Made by a program: the position numbers and the translations under genes | Assembly: GCA_021740825.1 (NCBI GenBank) | Contig: JAIOZA010000006.1 | Location: 45,810 to 109,809, forward strand | DNA length: 64,000 nt | Source: Bacteroidia bacterium | GTDB lineage: Bacteria; Bacteroidota; Bacteroidia; B-17B0; Aurantibacillaceae | Direction of reading: 5' to 3' | Part shown: piece after piece, positions 8,171 to 17,087 of the stretch | Numbering within the stretch: position 1 is the first letter of the stretch | Layout: each line of letters begins with the position of its first letter | Notes under the pieces: generated by a model | Database searches by the model: none | Told to the model about the DNA's origin: nothing | Seen by the model: only the letters and a program-made list of their open reading frames with translations

Positions 8171-9706
8171 ATGGCAATACTAGGTTCTATATTAAAACGA
8201 GCAGTTAACTTGGGAAATAAAATTCCTAAACGCACCAATTATTATGCTCAACAATCAAAAGTTTTAAAAAAATTAATTACCAAAGCAGAACATACTGCAT
8301 TCGGCGAACATTTTCAGTTTACAAAATTACTTCAGGAAAAAGATCCGATTTCTGAATTTCAAGCCAATGTAAAGATATACGATTACAGCAGTATTTATAA
8401 AGAATGGTGGTATCGTGCCATAAAAGGTGAACCATACGTATGTTGGCCAAGTCATATTAAATATTTTGCTTTAAGTTCAGGTACATCCGAAGCTGCAAGT
8501 AAATATATTCCCGTTACTAAGGAAATGCTAAAAGCATTTAAAAGAGGAAGTGTTCGGCAAATGATTGCTCAAGCCAATTATAATTTACCAAAAGAACATT
8601 TTCAAAGAGGTATGTTAATGATTGGTGGAAGCACGTTGTTAGATTTTAATGGTAGTCATTATACTGGCGATTTAAGTGGAATAACTGCCGCTAATATTCC
8701 AATATGGTTTCAACGGTTTTATAAACCTGGCAAACAAATTTCTAAATATAAAGATTGGGAAACTAAATTGACCGAGATTGTAAAAAGTGCAAAAGATTGG
8801 GATATTGGTGTAATAGTTGGAGTGCCTGCTTGGATTCTAATTATTATGGAGCGTGTTATTGAATATTATAAAGTAGATTCGATTCATGATATTTGGCCAA
8901 ACTTAAAAGCCTATGTTCATGCCGGTGTTTCCATAGAACCCTATCGCAAGAGCATTGAAAAATTAACGACTTTTCCTTTAATTTTTTCTGATACCTACTT
9001 AGCATCTGAAGGTTTAATTGCCTATCAAGAAAGGCCAAACCCCGAGCAAGGGATGCGTATGCTCTTGGATAATGCAATCTTTTATGAGTTTGTTCCATTT
9101 AATGACCAAAATTTTGATTCAGAAGGTAATATAAAACCAGTTGCATCAGCATTAACTATAAAAGATGTTGAAGTAGGAAAAGATTACGCATTATTACTTT
9201 CATCTTGTGCAGGAGCATGGCGTTATTTAATTGGCGATACGATTCGTTTTACTAATTTAGAGCATGCTGAAATTGTAATTACCGGAAGAACAAAACATTA
9301 CTTAAGTTTGTGTGGAGAACATTTATCAGTTGAAAATATGAGCCGCGCCATTAAGTTAACGGCCGATGATTTAAAAATTGATATTAATGAATTTGCTGTG
9401 GCTGGAGTTCCTCATGGAACTTTGTTTGCTCATCAGTGGTATATCGGTTCTAATAAAATGGTATCTGAAGAAGATATTAAAACTAGATTGGATTTTCATC
9501 TACAAGAAATAAATGATGATTATAGAACAGAAAGAATTGCTGCATTAAAGGATGTTTATGTAAAGGTGTTATCAGATGATGCCTTTATTGCCTTTATGGG
9601 AACTAAAGGCAAACTTGGTTCAGCGCATAAATTCCCGAGAGTCCTAAAAGGAAAATTATTGGAAGAGTGGCAAGGTTTTATAGCTAATTATAAAAATATA
9701 TTTTGA
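8171..9706 (+). CDS. GH3-family acyl-adenylating enzyme (auxin-responsive GH3-like)
   Basis: 511-residue member of the GH3 branch of the ANL adenylating superfamily. Plant GH3 proteins adenylate a carboxylic acid and conjugate it to an amino acid; the bacterial role is not established. The ATP-binding loop appears as ALSSGTSEAASKYIPVT near residue 100. Further conserved elements are IVGVPAWILIIMERV, FSDTYLASEGLIAYQ, GDTIRFTNLE and the GRTKHYLSLCGEHLS hinge. The gene overlaps the following LysE exporter by 4 bp (TTGA), making translational coupling likely. It opens a four-gene operon ending with an aldose-epimerase-like gene. The physical coupling to an amino-acid-type exporter is suggestive of making and exporting an acyl-amino-acid-like product, but this is inference. 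Confidence 0.9.
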   Translation: MAILGSILKRAVNLGNKIPKRTNYYAQQSKVLKKLITKAEHTAFGEHFQFTKLLQEKDPISEFQANVKIYDYSSIYKEWWYRAIKGEPYVCWPSHIKYFALSSGTSEAASKYIPVTKEMLKAFKRGSVRQMIAQANYNLPKEHFQRGMLMIGGSTLLDFNGSHYTGDLSGITAANIPIWFQRFYKPGKQISKYKDWETKLTEIVKSAKDWDIGVIVGVPAWILIIMERVIEYYKVDSIHDIWPNLKAYVHAGVSIEPYRKSIEKLTTFPLIFSDTYLASEGLIAYQERPNPEQGMRMLLDNAIFYEFVPFNDQNFDSEGNIKPVASALTIKDVEVGKDYALLLSSCAGAWRYLIGDTIRFTNLEHAEIVITGRTKHYLSLCGEHLSVENMSRAIKLTADDLKIDINEFAVAGVPHGTLFAHQWYIGSNKMVSEEDIKTRLDFHLQEINDDYRTERIAALKDVYVKVLSDDAFIAFMGTKGKLGSAHKFPRVLKGKLLEEWQGFIANYKNIF

Positions 9707-10344
9707 TTTTAAGTTTAATATATCAAGCCATCGTTATTGTTTTACTCCTTACGTTTTCGTTTGGACCAGCTTTTTTTGCCCTAATAAATACAGGTATTAA
9801 ATTTGGTTATAGAACAGGATCATTTTTAGCATTAGGTGTAGTGATGAGCGATTTTTTTTTATGTCTATTAGTATGTCTTCTCGTTCATTTTGGAATGGCT
9901 AATCTTTTGCATTCTGAAAAAGCTCAAACTTTTTTCGCCATCATTGGTGGCATTATATTAATTGTATTTGGGGCCTTTTTCTTTAAAAAACAACCTGTAA
10001 AAACAGATGAAATTATTGATATTGAAAATCAATTACCTAGTCCTAAATTAATGCTTTTAAAGGGTTTTTTGCTGAATCTTTTTAATCCAACAGTATGGTT
10101 ACTTTGGCTAGCTAACGTAACTGCAATTAGTAAAACATTAGAATATTCTCTTATTAAAATGATTTTATTTTTTAGCATTGTTTTAGGAGCCGTTTTATTA
10201 GTGGAATTATTTAAAGTAAAATTAGCAGGAAAAATAAAAAATTATTTAACTGATAAAATTATGACTATTGTTAATTACATTACGGGTTCAGCATTAATTA
10301 TATTTGGGCTCATTTTAATTTATAATCACTATTTTAATAAATAA
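9703..10344 (+). CDS. LysE/RhtB-family exporter
   Basis: 213-residue inner-membrane protein with about six hydrophobic segments, matching the LysE translocator family that exports amino acids and related small molecules. Family features are the N-terminal SFGPAFFALINTGIKFGYR segment and KGFLLNLFNPTVWLLWLANV in the middle. The start codon is TTG at 9703 and overlaps the stop of the GH3 gene (TTGA). The stop overlaps the next gene's ATG (TAATG). Such tight spacing on both sides suggests coordinated, stoichiometric expression with the GH3 enzyme. The substrate cannot be deduced. Confidence 0.9.
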   Translation: MILSLIYQAIVIVLLLTFSFGPAFFALINTGIKFGYRTGSFLALGVVMSDFFLCLLVCLLVHFGMANLLHSEKAQTFFAIIGGIILIVFGAFFFKKQPVKTDEIIDIENQLPSPKLMLLKGFLLNLFNPTVWLLWLANVTAISKTLEYSLIKMILFFSIVLGAVLLVELFKVKLAGKIKNYLTDKIMTIVNYITGSALIIFGLILIYNHYFNK

Positions 10345-10619
10345 TGGCCACTAATACATTTGATGAGTTACGAAAAAAGTTAGAAGAGAGTATAAAATCT
10401 TTTCCATATATCTATATGTTTAAGTTCATTATTAAATCAGATAATAGAACTATGGCTTTAGTAGAAGCAATATTTGATAATGATGCTGATATTATTCAAA
10501 AACAATCTTCTAAAGGGAATTATATAAGTATTACAGTAAAGCAGGTTGTGATGAGTGTTGATGAGATTATTGATATTTATGAAAAAGCTGCAGTAATTGA
10601 AGGTGTAATTTCCTTATAA
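10344..10619 (+). CDS. DUF493 (YbeD-like) small protein
   Basis: 91-residue protein with the DUF493 ferredoxin-like fold pattern: FDELRKKLEESIKSFPYIYMFKFI followed by a SKGNYISITVKQVVMSVDEIIDIYEKAA helix-strand region. E. coli YbeD sits between dacA and lipB and has been suggested to play a regulatory (ACT-like) role; no activity is proven. The ATG shares one base with the LysE stop and its own stop shares one base with the next ATG, so it is in the middle of a tightly packed operon. Confidence 0.88.
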   Translation: MATNTFDELRKKLEESIKSFPYIYMFKFIIKSDNRTMALVEAIFDNDADIIQKQSSKGNYISITVKQVVMSVDEIIDIYEKAAVIEGVISL

Positions 10620-11494
10620 TGGCTATTTTTCAGTTACAAAATAATTTGTTATCTATTAAGGTAAGTTCACTTGGTGCAGAATTATGTTCAGTGTTTTCTA
10701 AAGAAACAAACATTGAATACATTTGGCAAGCAGATGAAACTGTTTGGGCTAGACATGCTCCAAATTTATTTCCAATTGTTGGTAAATTAAAAGATGGAGA
10801 ATTTATATATCAAACTAAGTCATATCAATTATCTCAACATGGTTTTGCAAGAGATAGTGAATTTATATGCATTGAGCAGGCTGATGATTATTTATTTTTT
10901 GAGCTTAAAGCTTCGGAGCAAAGTTTAAGAATTTATCCATTTCAATTTAGTTTTCAAATTAAATATAAATTGATTGGAAATGATTTGGAAATAAGTTACT
11001 CAGTTTTAAATCCTGATAATTGTGATTTATATTTTTCTTTTGGCGCTCATCCAGCATTTAATTGTCCTTTACAATCAAATGAATCATTTAGTGATTACGA
11101 ATTAGTTTTTCCATTTAAAGAGTCGTTAATTATTAACAAATTAAACGATGGTTTGATTTCGTCTCAAACAAAATCAATAGATTTAATTCATCATAAACTA
11201 AGCGTATCAAAACAGTTATTTGATAATGATGCTTTGGTTTTTATGAATTCGCAAATTGATGAAGTTCATTTAGTTTCAAGAAAAACAAATCATGGCGTAG
11301 CACTTACGTCAAAAAATTGGCCTTCTTTTGGAATTTGGACTAAAAAAAATACAGAGCAATTTGTTTGTTTAGAACCTTGGTATGGAATTGCGGATAGCGT
11401 TAATACAAATAAAAATATACTTGAAAAAACTGGTATAATTAAATTAGAATCAAATTGTAAATTTAATGCCTCATTTACCATTTCTTTTTTTTGA
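10619..11494 (+). CDS. aldose 1-epimerase family protein (galactose mutarotase-like)
   Basis: 291-residue beta-sandwich protein of the aldose 1-epimerase superfamily, close to the LacX-like branch. Recognisable elements are SSLGAELCSVFSKETNIEYIWQ at the N-terminus, ARHAPNLFPIVGKLKDGEF, the LSQHGFARDSEF histidine motif, FGAHPAFNCPL with the second histidine, and CLEPWYGIADS with the catalytic glutamate near the C-terminus. It likely interconverts sugar anomers or binds a phosphosugar. It is the last gene of the GH3-LysE-DUF493 operon, with a one-base overlap at the start. Its role in that operon is unclear. Confidence 0.88.
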   Translation: MAIFQLQNNLLSIKVSSLGAELCSVFSKETNIEYIWQADETVWARHAPNLFPIVGKLKDGEFIYQTKSYQLSQHGFARDSEFICIEQADDYLFFELKASEQSLRIYPFQFSFQIKYKLIGNDLEISYSVLNPDNCDLYFSFGAHPAFNCPLQSNESFSDYELVFPFKESLIINKLNDGLISSQTKSIDLIHHKLSVSKQLFDNDALVFMNSQIDEVHLVSRKTNHGVALTSKNWPSFGIWTKKNTEQFVCLEPWYGIADSVNTNKNILEKTGIIKLESNCKFNASFTISFF

Positions 11495-11612
11495 TAAAAG
11501 AACTTTGCATTAAATTCTAAATAATTGTTTTGTAGAATTTAAACGCTAAAACAATAAGTAAAATGAATTAAATATATTTTATTAAATTTATACGTTAAAT
11601 ATTTTTATTAAA

Positions 11613-12194
11613 ATGATACAACACATTAAATCTCGCATACAAGCATCTATCGATTTAAAAACATCTTTGTTATCAAACGATGTTATTCTTAATACATTTC
11701 AATCTATCGTTAACGATATTGTAACTTGCTACAAAAACGATGGTAAAGTTTTATGGGCAGGAAATGGCGGTTCTGCAGCAGATGCTCAGCATTTAGCAGC
11801 AGAATTAACCGGGCGTTTTTATTACGACAGACCACCTTTATTTAGTGAAGCATTACATGTAAATACAAGTTATACAACAGCAGTTGCAAATGATTATAGT
11901 TATGATGTTATTTTTAGTCGTTTAACTAAAGCAATGGGTCGCAAAGGTGATGTGTTAATTGGATTATCTACCAGTGGAAATTCAACAAATGTTATTAAAG
12001 CCTTAGAAGTTGCTAATGAAATTGGTATGGTAACCGTTGCATTTACTGGTGAAACAGGTGGTAAAATGAAAGACTACGCTAAGTATTTAGTAAATATTCC
12101 ATCTAAAGATACACCTCGTATTCAGGAATGTCATATGATTTTAGGACATACTATTTGTGAGTTAGTAGAGATTGCTTTATTTCCTAAGCTATAA
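11613..12194 (+). CDS. gmhA: D-sedoheptulose-7-phosphate isomerase
   Basis: First committed enzyme of LPS/S-layer heptose synthesis: converts sedoheptulose 7-phosphate to D-glycero-D-manno-heptose 7-phosphate. A SIS domain with GNGGSAADAQHLAAELTGRF (phosphosugar binding and active site), LIGLSTSGNSTNVIKA, and the C-terminal IQECHMILGHTICELVE with catalytic residues. 193 residues is the standard length. It begins a heptose cluster; the hddC-like gene follows after 6 bp. The ATG at 11613 is the only sensible start. Confidence 0.95.
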   Translation: MIQHIKSRIQASIDLKTSLLSNDVILNTFQSIVNDIVTCYKNDGKVLWAGNGGSAADAQHLAAELTGRFYYDRPPLFSEALHVNTSYTTAVANDYSYDVIFSRLTKAMGRKGDVLIGLSTSGNSTNVIKALEVANEIGMVTVAFTGETGGKMKDYAKYLVNIPSKDTPRIQECHMILGHTICELVEIALFPKL

Positions 12195-12200
12195 TATACT

Positions 12201-12914
12201 TTGCTAAAAGAAGCAATCATATTAGCTGGTGGATTTGGAACACGTTTGCAAGCAGTTGTAAAAGATGTACCAAAACCAATGGCTCCAATTAACAATGAGC
12301 CTTTTTTGAATTATATTTTCCCTTATTTAAAGCATTATAATATTGAACATGTTGTTTTGTCTACTGGTTATTTGTCAGAAAAAATTTCTGAGTATTATAA
12401 AAATGAATACAAGGGTATAAAAATATCTTATACGAAAGAAGTTAATCCTTTAGGAACGGGAGGCGGTATTCGTTTAGCATTAGAAAAATGCTTTACTGAT
12501 AATGTGTTGGTGCTAAATGGAGATTCTTTTTTTGATGTTGATCTTAATTCATATTATAAACAACATAGTATTTTAAAATCTAATTGTTCGTTAGCGCTTA
12601 GAAGCATTAACAATGCCGCTCGATATGGCACAATAAAATTGGATGATACATTTGTTATAAAAGCATTTAAAGAAAAAGATAATGTTGAATTACCAGGCTT
12701 AATTAATGGTGGAGTTTATATATTAAATAGAGAATTGTTTTTAAATGAAACAGAAGAAAATATAACGTTCTCAATTGAAAAAGATTTTTTTGAGAAACGA
12801 ATTGATCAATTAAAAATTTTAGGATTTGAATATCAGGGTTATTTTATTGACATTGGTATTCCTGAAGATTATAAAAAAGCACAAATAGATTTTCTCAATT
12901 TTAAGTATAAATAG
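12201..12914 (+). CDS. hddC: heptose-1-phosphate nucleotidyltransferase (HddC-like)
   Basis: 237-residue sugar-nucleotidyltransferase. The signature AIILAGGFGTRLQAVV with VPKPMAPINNEPFLNYI forms the NTP-binding and Mg sites; VLVLNGDSFFDVD carries the metal-binding aspartates. Placed between gmhA and a gmhB-like phosphatase, it best fits the D-glycero-alpha-D-manno-heptose-1-phosphate guanylyltransferase (HddC) class. The alternative is a mannose/glucose-1-phosphate nucleotidyltransferase. It uses a TTG start at 12201, 6 bp after gmhA. No heptose-7-phosphate kinase gene (HddA) is adjacent. Confidence 0.82.
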   Translation: MLKEAIILAGGFGTRLQAVVKDVPKPMAPINNEPFLNYIFPYLKHYNIEHVVLSTGYLSEKISEYYKNEYKGIKISYTKEVNPLGTGGGIRLALEKCFTDNVLVLNGDSFFDVDLNSYYKQHSILKSNCSLALRSINNAARYGTIKLDDTFVIKAFKEKDNVELPGLINGGVYILNRELFLNETEENITFSIEKDFFEKRIDQLKILGFEYQGYFIDIGIPEDYKKAQIDFLNFKYK

Positions 12915-12939
12915 AGTGAAAGTAGTTAAGTAGTATTTT

Positions 12940-13080
12940 TTAACCACATAAAAACATAGAAAAGCTAAATGAAAAGTAATTAGGTAGAAAAAATGTTTTT
13001 GCACATAGTTTACTATGTAAAAAGCTTAGCTTCTATGTAGCGACTTAAAAAAATAAAAATCTATGTGACTATGTGGTTAA
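12940..13080. repeat. long imperfect hairpin built of ACATAG / CTATGT syllables
   Basis: The 193-bp gap between the hddC-like and gmhB-like genes is filled by a nested inverted repeat. The outer arms TTAACCACATAAAAACATAG (12940-12959) and CTATGTGACTATGTGGTTAA (13061-13080) pair at 17 of 20 positions. Inside, CACATAGTTTACTATGTAA makes another hairpin and further CTATGT copies occur near 13033. Syllables recur with short spacers as in the element at 2417-2479, though the sequence is different. It interrupts an otherwise compact heptose operon. Confidence 0.72.
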
Positions 13081-13107
13081 ATTTTTTATATTCATAATAA
13101 TGTTAAA

Positions 13108-13662
13108 ATGACTTTAAAAGATTTACATATAGATAATACCTGGACTCTTTTTTTAGATAGAGATGGTGTTATTAATAAAAAATTAGAAAATGATTATGTT
13201 AAACATACTTCTGAATTTGAATTTATTGATGGCGTTTTAAATGCCTTGCGAATGTTAGATTCCATTTTTGGAAAGATTGTAGTTGTTACAAATCAGCAGT
13301 GTATTGGCAAACGAATTATTTATCCTGAGGATTTAGAATTGATTCATCAAAATATGTTGTATGAGATTTTTTATTTAAAAGGACGTATTGATAAAATTTA
13401 TTATTCACCATATTTAGCATCCGAAAATCATCCTACTCGTAAACCAGGAATTGGAATGGCTTTGCAAGCACAAAAAGATTTTCCAAGTATTGATTTTGAG
13501 AAATCTATAATCGTTGGTGATAGTTTAAGTGATATGGAATTTGGTAGAAACGCGGGAATGAAAACTGTATATATTAGCAACGAACCAAAAGAGGACAAGC
13601 GTATTGATTTTAATTTTAAATCATTAATTTATTTTGCGCACACATTAACTGTTAATTTGTAA
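13108..13662 (+). CDS. gmhB: HAD-IIIA phosphatase, D,D-heptose 1,7-bisphosphate phosphatase type
   Basis: 184-residue HAD hydrolase. Motif I is LFLDRDGVINKKL with the two catalytic aspartates, motif II is VVVTNQQCIGKR, and motif III/IV is KPGIGMALQAQ plus IIVGDSLSDMEFGRNAGM. The order and length fit GmhB/HisB-N type enzymes, and its place next to gmhA and the hddC-like gene supports heptose-1,7-bisphosphate 7-phosphatase. The usual Zn-binding cysteine loop (CxH...CxC) of E. coli GmhB is not evident: the segment around YYSPYLASENHPTRKPG lacks cysteines. Loop-less homologues exist, but substrate preference may differ. Confidence 0.83.
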   Translation: MTLKDLHIDNTWTLFLDRDGVINKKLENDYVKHTSEFEFIDGVLNALRMLDSIFGKIVVVTNQQCIGKRIIYPEDLELIHQNMLYEIFYLKGRIDKIYYSPYLASENHPTRKPGIGMALQAQKDFPSIDFEKSIIVGDSLSDMEFGRNAGMKTVYISNEPKEDKRIDFNFKSLIYFAHTLTVNL

Positions 13663-13664
13663 TT

Positions 13665-14417
13665 GTGAAAGTATCAATTATAACTATAACATATAATAGC
13701 GAAGCTACGCTCAAAGACACGATTGAATCTGTAGTTAATCAAACTTACGGTGATATTGAATATATTATAGTAGATGGAAAATCAACAGATAATACATTAT
13801 CAATTATTCAATCTTATAAAGATAAAATATCAAAAGTAATTTCCGAAAAAGATCAAGGTTTATATGATGCGCTTAATAAAGGAATTGCTTTAGCAACTGG
13901 AGATTTAATTGGGATTATTCATAGTGATGATTTTTATACCAATAATTTTGTGATTGAAAAAATTGTAAAATCCATTGAAGAAAATAATTCAGATGCTGTT
14001 TATGCAGATTTATATTATGTAGATAAAGTGTATACGAATAAGATTTTTAGAAAATGGAAATCGGGAAATTATACTTACGGACAATTTATAAATGGCTGGA
14101 TGCCACCACATCCAACCTTTTTTGCAAAGCGCAGCTGCTATGAAAAATTTGGAAGCTTTAATTTAAGTTTTGTTTCAGCTGCTGATTACGAATTAATGCT
14201 ACGCTTTATTCATAAGCACAAAATTAACATCTCGTACTTACCTGAATTCATTGTTAAAATGAGAGTTGGAGGAAAAAGCAATGTCACTTTAAATAACAGA
14301 TTAAGAGCTAATAAGGAAGATAGAAAAGCATGGATTGTAAATGGACTAATACCCAAATTTTACACCTTGTACCTTAAGCCACTTAGAAAAATCATCCAAT
14401 TATTTACAAGTAGTTGA
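13665..14417 (+). CDS. family 2 glycosyltransferase
   Basis: 250-residue GT-A fold glycosyltransferase. The N-terminus VSIITITYNSEATLKDTIES binds the nucleotide sugar, IIVDGKSTDNT follows, and the metal-binding IHSDDF motif replaces the classical DxD. The segment GWMPPHPTFFAKRS is typical of the WcaA-like family that works on polysaccharide or LPS. It starts with GTG at 13665, 2 bp after the gmhB-like gene, so it is the distal gene of the heptose cluster and likely adds a sugar to the LPS core or O-chain. There is no membrane helix, so it is a peripheral inner-membrane enzyme. Confidence 0.9.
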   Translation: MKVSIITITYNSEATLKDTIESVVNQTYGDIEYIIVDGKSTDNTLSIIQSYKDKISKVISEKDQGLYDALNKGIALATGDLIGIIHSDDFYTNNFVIEKIVKSIEENNSDAVYADLYYVDKVYTNKIFRKWKSGNYTYGQFINGWMPPHPTFFAKRSCYEKFGSFNLSFVSAADYELMLRFIHKHKINISYLPEFIVKMRVGGKSNVTLNNRLRANKEDRKAWIVNGLIPKFYTLYLKPLRKIIQLFTSS

Positions 14418-14467
14418 ATTTTGCGCTTAAAAAAAATACTTAAAGTTTGCTATAAGATTAAATCAAA

Positions 14468-16933
14468 CTAATTAATGTAAACTTTTTTTGTAGTTTGTCC
14501 ATTTGCATTAGTTACCTTGACAATGACTATTTGATTGTGTACATCTTTAAAATCTAAATAGGTTACATTTTCCAAACCTTCAATTTCTTTGTCATTAATT
14601 ATTTTTTGTCCCATCAAATTATATGCACTTATAACAGACTTCATATTTTTTTCAAATTTAGTTTTTACAAATACACCGGCAGTTCCATCTTGACCAATTA
14701 GGACATTATTATTATTTATATTATTGGTATTAACCGATGTTACTGTTTGATCAAGACAAATAGTTAATTCAAAACGAGCTGCTTGAGTAGTATCATTAAT
14801 GTTACAGATATAAGAACCTGTTCTTAAATCATGAGAAACGTTTAATAATTTATCAAATAATGATACGCAAGCATTACCCGGTAAGTTTTGTATATCAATG
14901 GGCGATATAGTGTACTGACCGGTTACCTGAGCTCTTGCAATTACAGGTATGACTAAATCTGTTGTAAAAATATCTGATAAACTATTTATAGCATAATCTT
15001 GATTTCCAGCAACGGTGGCAATATTAGTGTACTGCGAATAAGTAGGACCTGTGCCTGCATAACCAGGAGTTCCATACATTTTATAACAATCTAAAGGTAA
15101 GTCGTAACCCGGAGTTCCATTAGGATGTAATCTGATATATGTATTATCATAATCTCCTAAAAAACCTGTAATACCTAATTGAAACACAGCACCAATTACA
15201 AGCGATGAAGTTTGGCTAGGTGACATTGTTTTTTGAATATTTCGTGTTGATGTTACACTAGAGACATCCTTATTTGATTCATTAAAAGTAATCGATGCAA
15301 CACCATTTGCATAAAACCCTTGACCCATCGGTATAATATTACTTGGTATACCCCCATTTTGTGCTATATAACTCATGCTAACAGGATCATAACAATTTAT
15401 GCCACCCATTCCAGGATTACTTCCTTGTAAACTAGCTAAGGAAAGTGGACAAGCGTATGGATTTGCAGCAAATCTGCTTGGGCTAGTTACAGGTCCAGTA
15501 ACCGCAGCACCAATATCAGTTTGAGTAACATTTTGAGCAGTTGTTAAACTAGTTCCAACATAGGCCCAAAATCCTTCACCAGGAGTTAAAGGCGTGCCAC
15601 TAGATAATTCTACAAATGTAAGATCATCTCCTGAAGGATTGCTTTGTATAGAGCAAAATGGTGTAGGTTGAATTGCAGTTGGATCATAAATACATCCAAC
15701 ACATGTCATTGCAAAATCTGTTGTACTGCCGCTGCCACCATCCCAATCTGCAACCGTCAACCCAGAAATGCCAGGTGCGCCTAATGTTCTCCAACCTGCT
15801 ACTGTGCCTGGAATAAAATTTTCTACAATAATATTACCGGTAATAGCTCCAGTTGCACCAACAACCCCTATACGAGAATGCTGCCCAGAGCTGTTTTTTA
15901 ATTTAACATTACCTCCGCTTGCAATAGTTCCCGCGGTTGGAGTAATTGAATTGATAATATCCAAAGGACTACCAAGCGTTAAAGTTTCCCCTCCTCTATT
16001 AAGTGTTAAATCATAGATGCTAGGAGATAAAAGTAAACTGCCTGTAAAAGCACCAGTACCGCCAATACTAAGACTAGTAGTATTAGAACTTGTAATTGAT
16101 CCGCTAAATTTAGTTTTAGATTTACTGTTAATTGTTAATGACTTACCTGCAATATTTAATGTACCAGCTTCTATACTAAAAATACTCGAAGTGCTAGCAT
16201 TAACACCTAAATTAGAATTTAAAGTCACGGATGATCCAGGGCAATTTACTGAAAACGTTCGCACTACCTCAAAACCACTTGTAAATGCAATAGTAGATGA
16301 ACCATTAATAATTAATTGAGCTGTTGTTGCAGCAGCTGTAACAGATGCAGCGGCCAATCCCTTAAAAGTACCAGTACCAGAACAACTTGCAGAATTAACT
16401 ATTGTTAGCTTTTTACCATTTAAATCTAATTCAGCACCAGAATTAATTGTTAAAGTACTAGCGGTTGTGTTACTACCACCAAGTTTAGTTACCGAATTAA
16501 TAGTGAGAATATTAAAAGTGCATGGCGGAACACTTGAAGTTGTCTGATAATTAACTTCGCCACTTAGAGTAGCTGCAAATCTTATCGGCAGAGCTGCAGT
16601 TGAAGTAATTGTAACAGTAGCAGTATTCATAACATTAACTACTCCGAAAAGAGTCGACGTAATAGATTTAGTACCATCAATTGTGAAATGAACACCCCCT
16701 TCAACAATTACATCTTCAGTTACATCCCAATCTGCATCTAAAGTGACTGCAGCAGTATTTTTTATATGAAAATTTCCTGCTGCAAAATCAACAGGTGGAG
16801 TCACTCCATCAAATTGATCGACCCAACTATTTACATCAGTGATGTCTCCAGTTCCGATGTAGTCATAATCTGTACCTTGTGAAAAAGAATTAAAACTAAA
16901 TATTGTAATTAATAATGTAAGTAATTGTTTCAT
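14468..16933 (-). CDS. T9SS type A sorted surface protein, beta-rich
   Basis: 821-residue secreted protein. It has a Sec signal peptide (MKQLLTLLITIFSFNSFSQG) and a C-terminal T9SS type A-like sorting domain (YNLMGQKIINDKEIEGLENV ... TKKVYIN). The first ~350 residues are a Thr/Ser/Gly-rich right-handed-beta-like region with repeated LTINS/LNINSK-type strands. The middle (~370-690) contains GWRTLGAPGISGLTVADWDG and PGEGFWAYVG segments seen in other T9SS cargo proteins of unknown function. No catalytic motif is visible. It is probably exported through the outer membrane and anchored or released by PorU/PorV (58-64 kb). Tail-to-tail with the GT2 gene, with 50 bp between. Confidence 0.88.
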   Translation of the reverse strand: MKQLLTLLITIFSFNSFSQGTDYDYIGTGDITDVNSWVDQFDGVTPPVDFAAGNFHIKNTAAVTLDADWDVTEDVIVEGGVHFTIDGTKSITSTLFGVVNVMNTATVTITSTAALPIRFAATLSGEVNYQTTSSVPPCTFNILTINSVTKLGGSNTTASTLTINSGAELDLNGKKLTIVNSASCSGTGTFKGLAAASVTAAATTAQLIINGSSTIAFTSGFEVVRTFSVNCPGSSVTLNSNLGVNASTSSIFSIEAGTLNIAGKSLTINSKSKTKFSGSITSSNTTSLSIGGTGAFTGSLLLSPSIYDLTLNRGGETLTLGSPLDIINSITPTAGTIASGGNVKLKNSSGQHSRIGVVGATGAITGNIIVENFIPGTVAGWRTLGAPGISGLTVADWDGGSGSTTDFAMTCVGCIYDPTAIQPTPFCSIQSNPSGDDLTFVELSSGTPLTPGEGFWAYVGTSLTTAQNVTQTDIGAAVTGPVTSPSRFAANPYACPLSLASLQGSNPGMGGINCYDPVSMSYIAQNGGIPSNIIPMGQGFYANGVASITFNESNKDVSSVTSTRNIQKTMSPSQTSSLVIGAVFQLGITGFLGDYDNTYIRLHPNGTPGYDLPLDCYKMYGTPGYAGTGPTYSQYTNIATVAGNQDYAINSLSDIFTTDLVIPVIARAQVTGQYTISPIDIQNLPGNACVSLFDKLLNVSHDLRTGSYICNINDTTQAARFELTICLDQTVTSVNTNNINNNNVLIGQDGTAGVFVKTKFEKNMKSVISAYNLMGQKIINDKEIEGLENVTYLDFKDVHNQIVIVKVTNANGQTTKKVYIN

Positions 16934-17087
16934 AATATTTTTTTATTGTAAATATAATTCCATTGTCAGTAATCTGCAATACAATTTTTACAATTTAGTA
17001 CAAAAATTAACAATAATGTAAATTATCTTGCGAAAAATTCTTTCAAAATGTAAAAAACAGAAAATTATTTCTTTTTGATCAGGTTAT

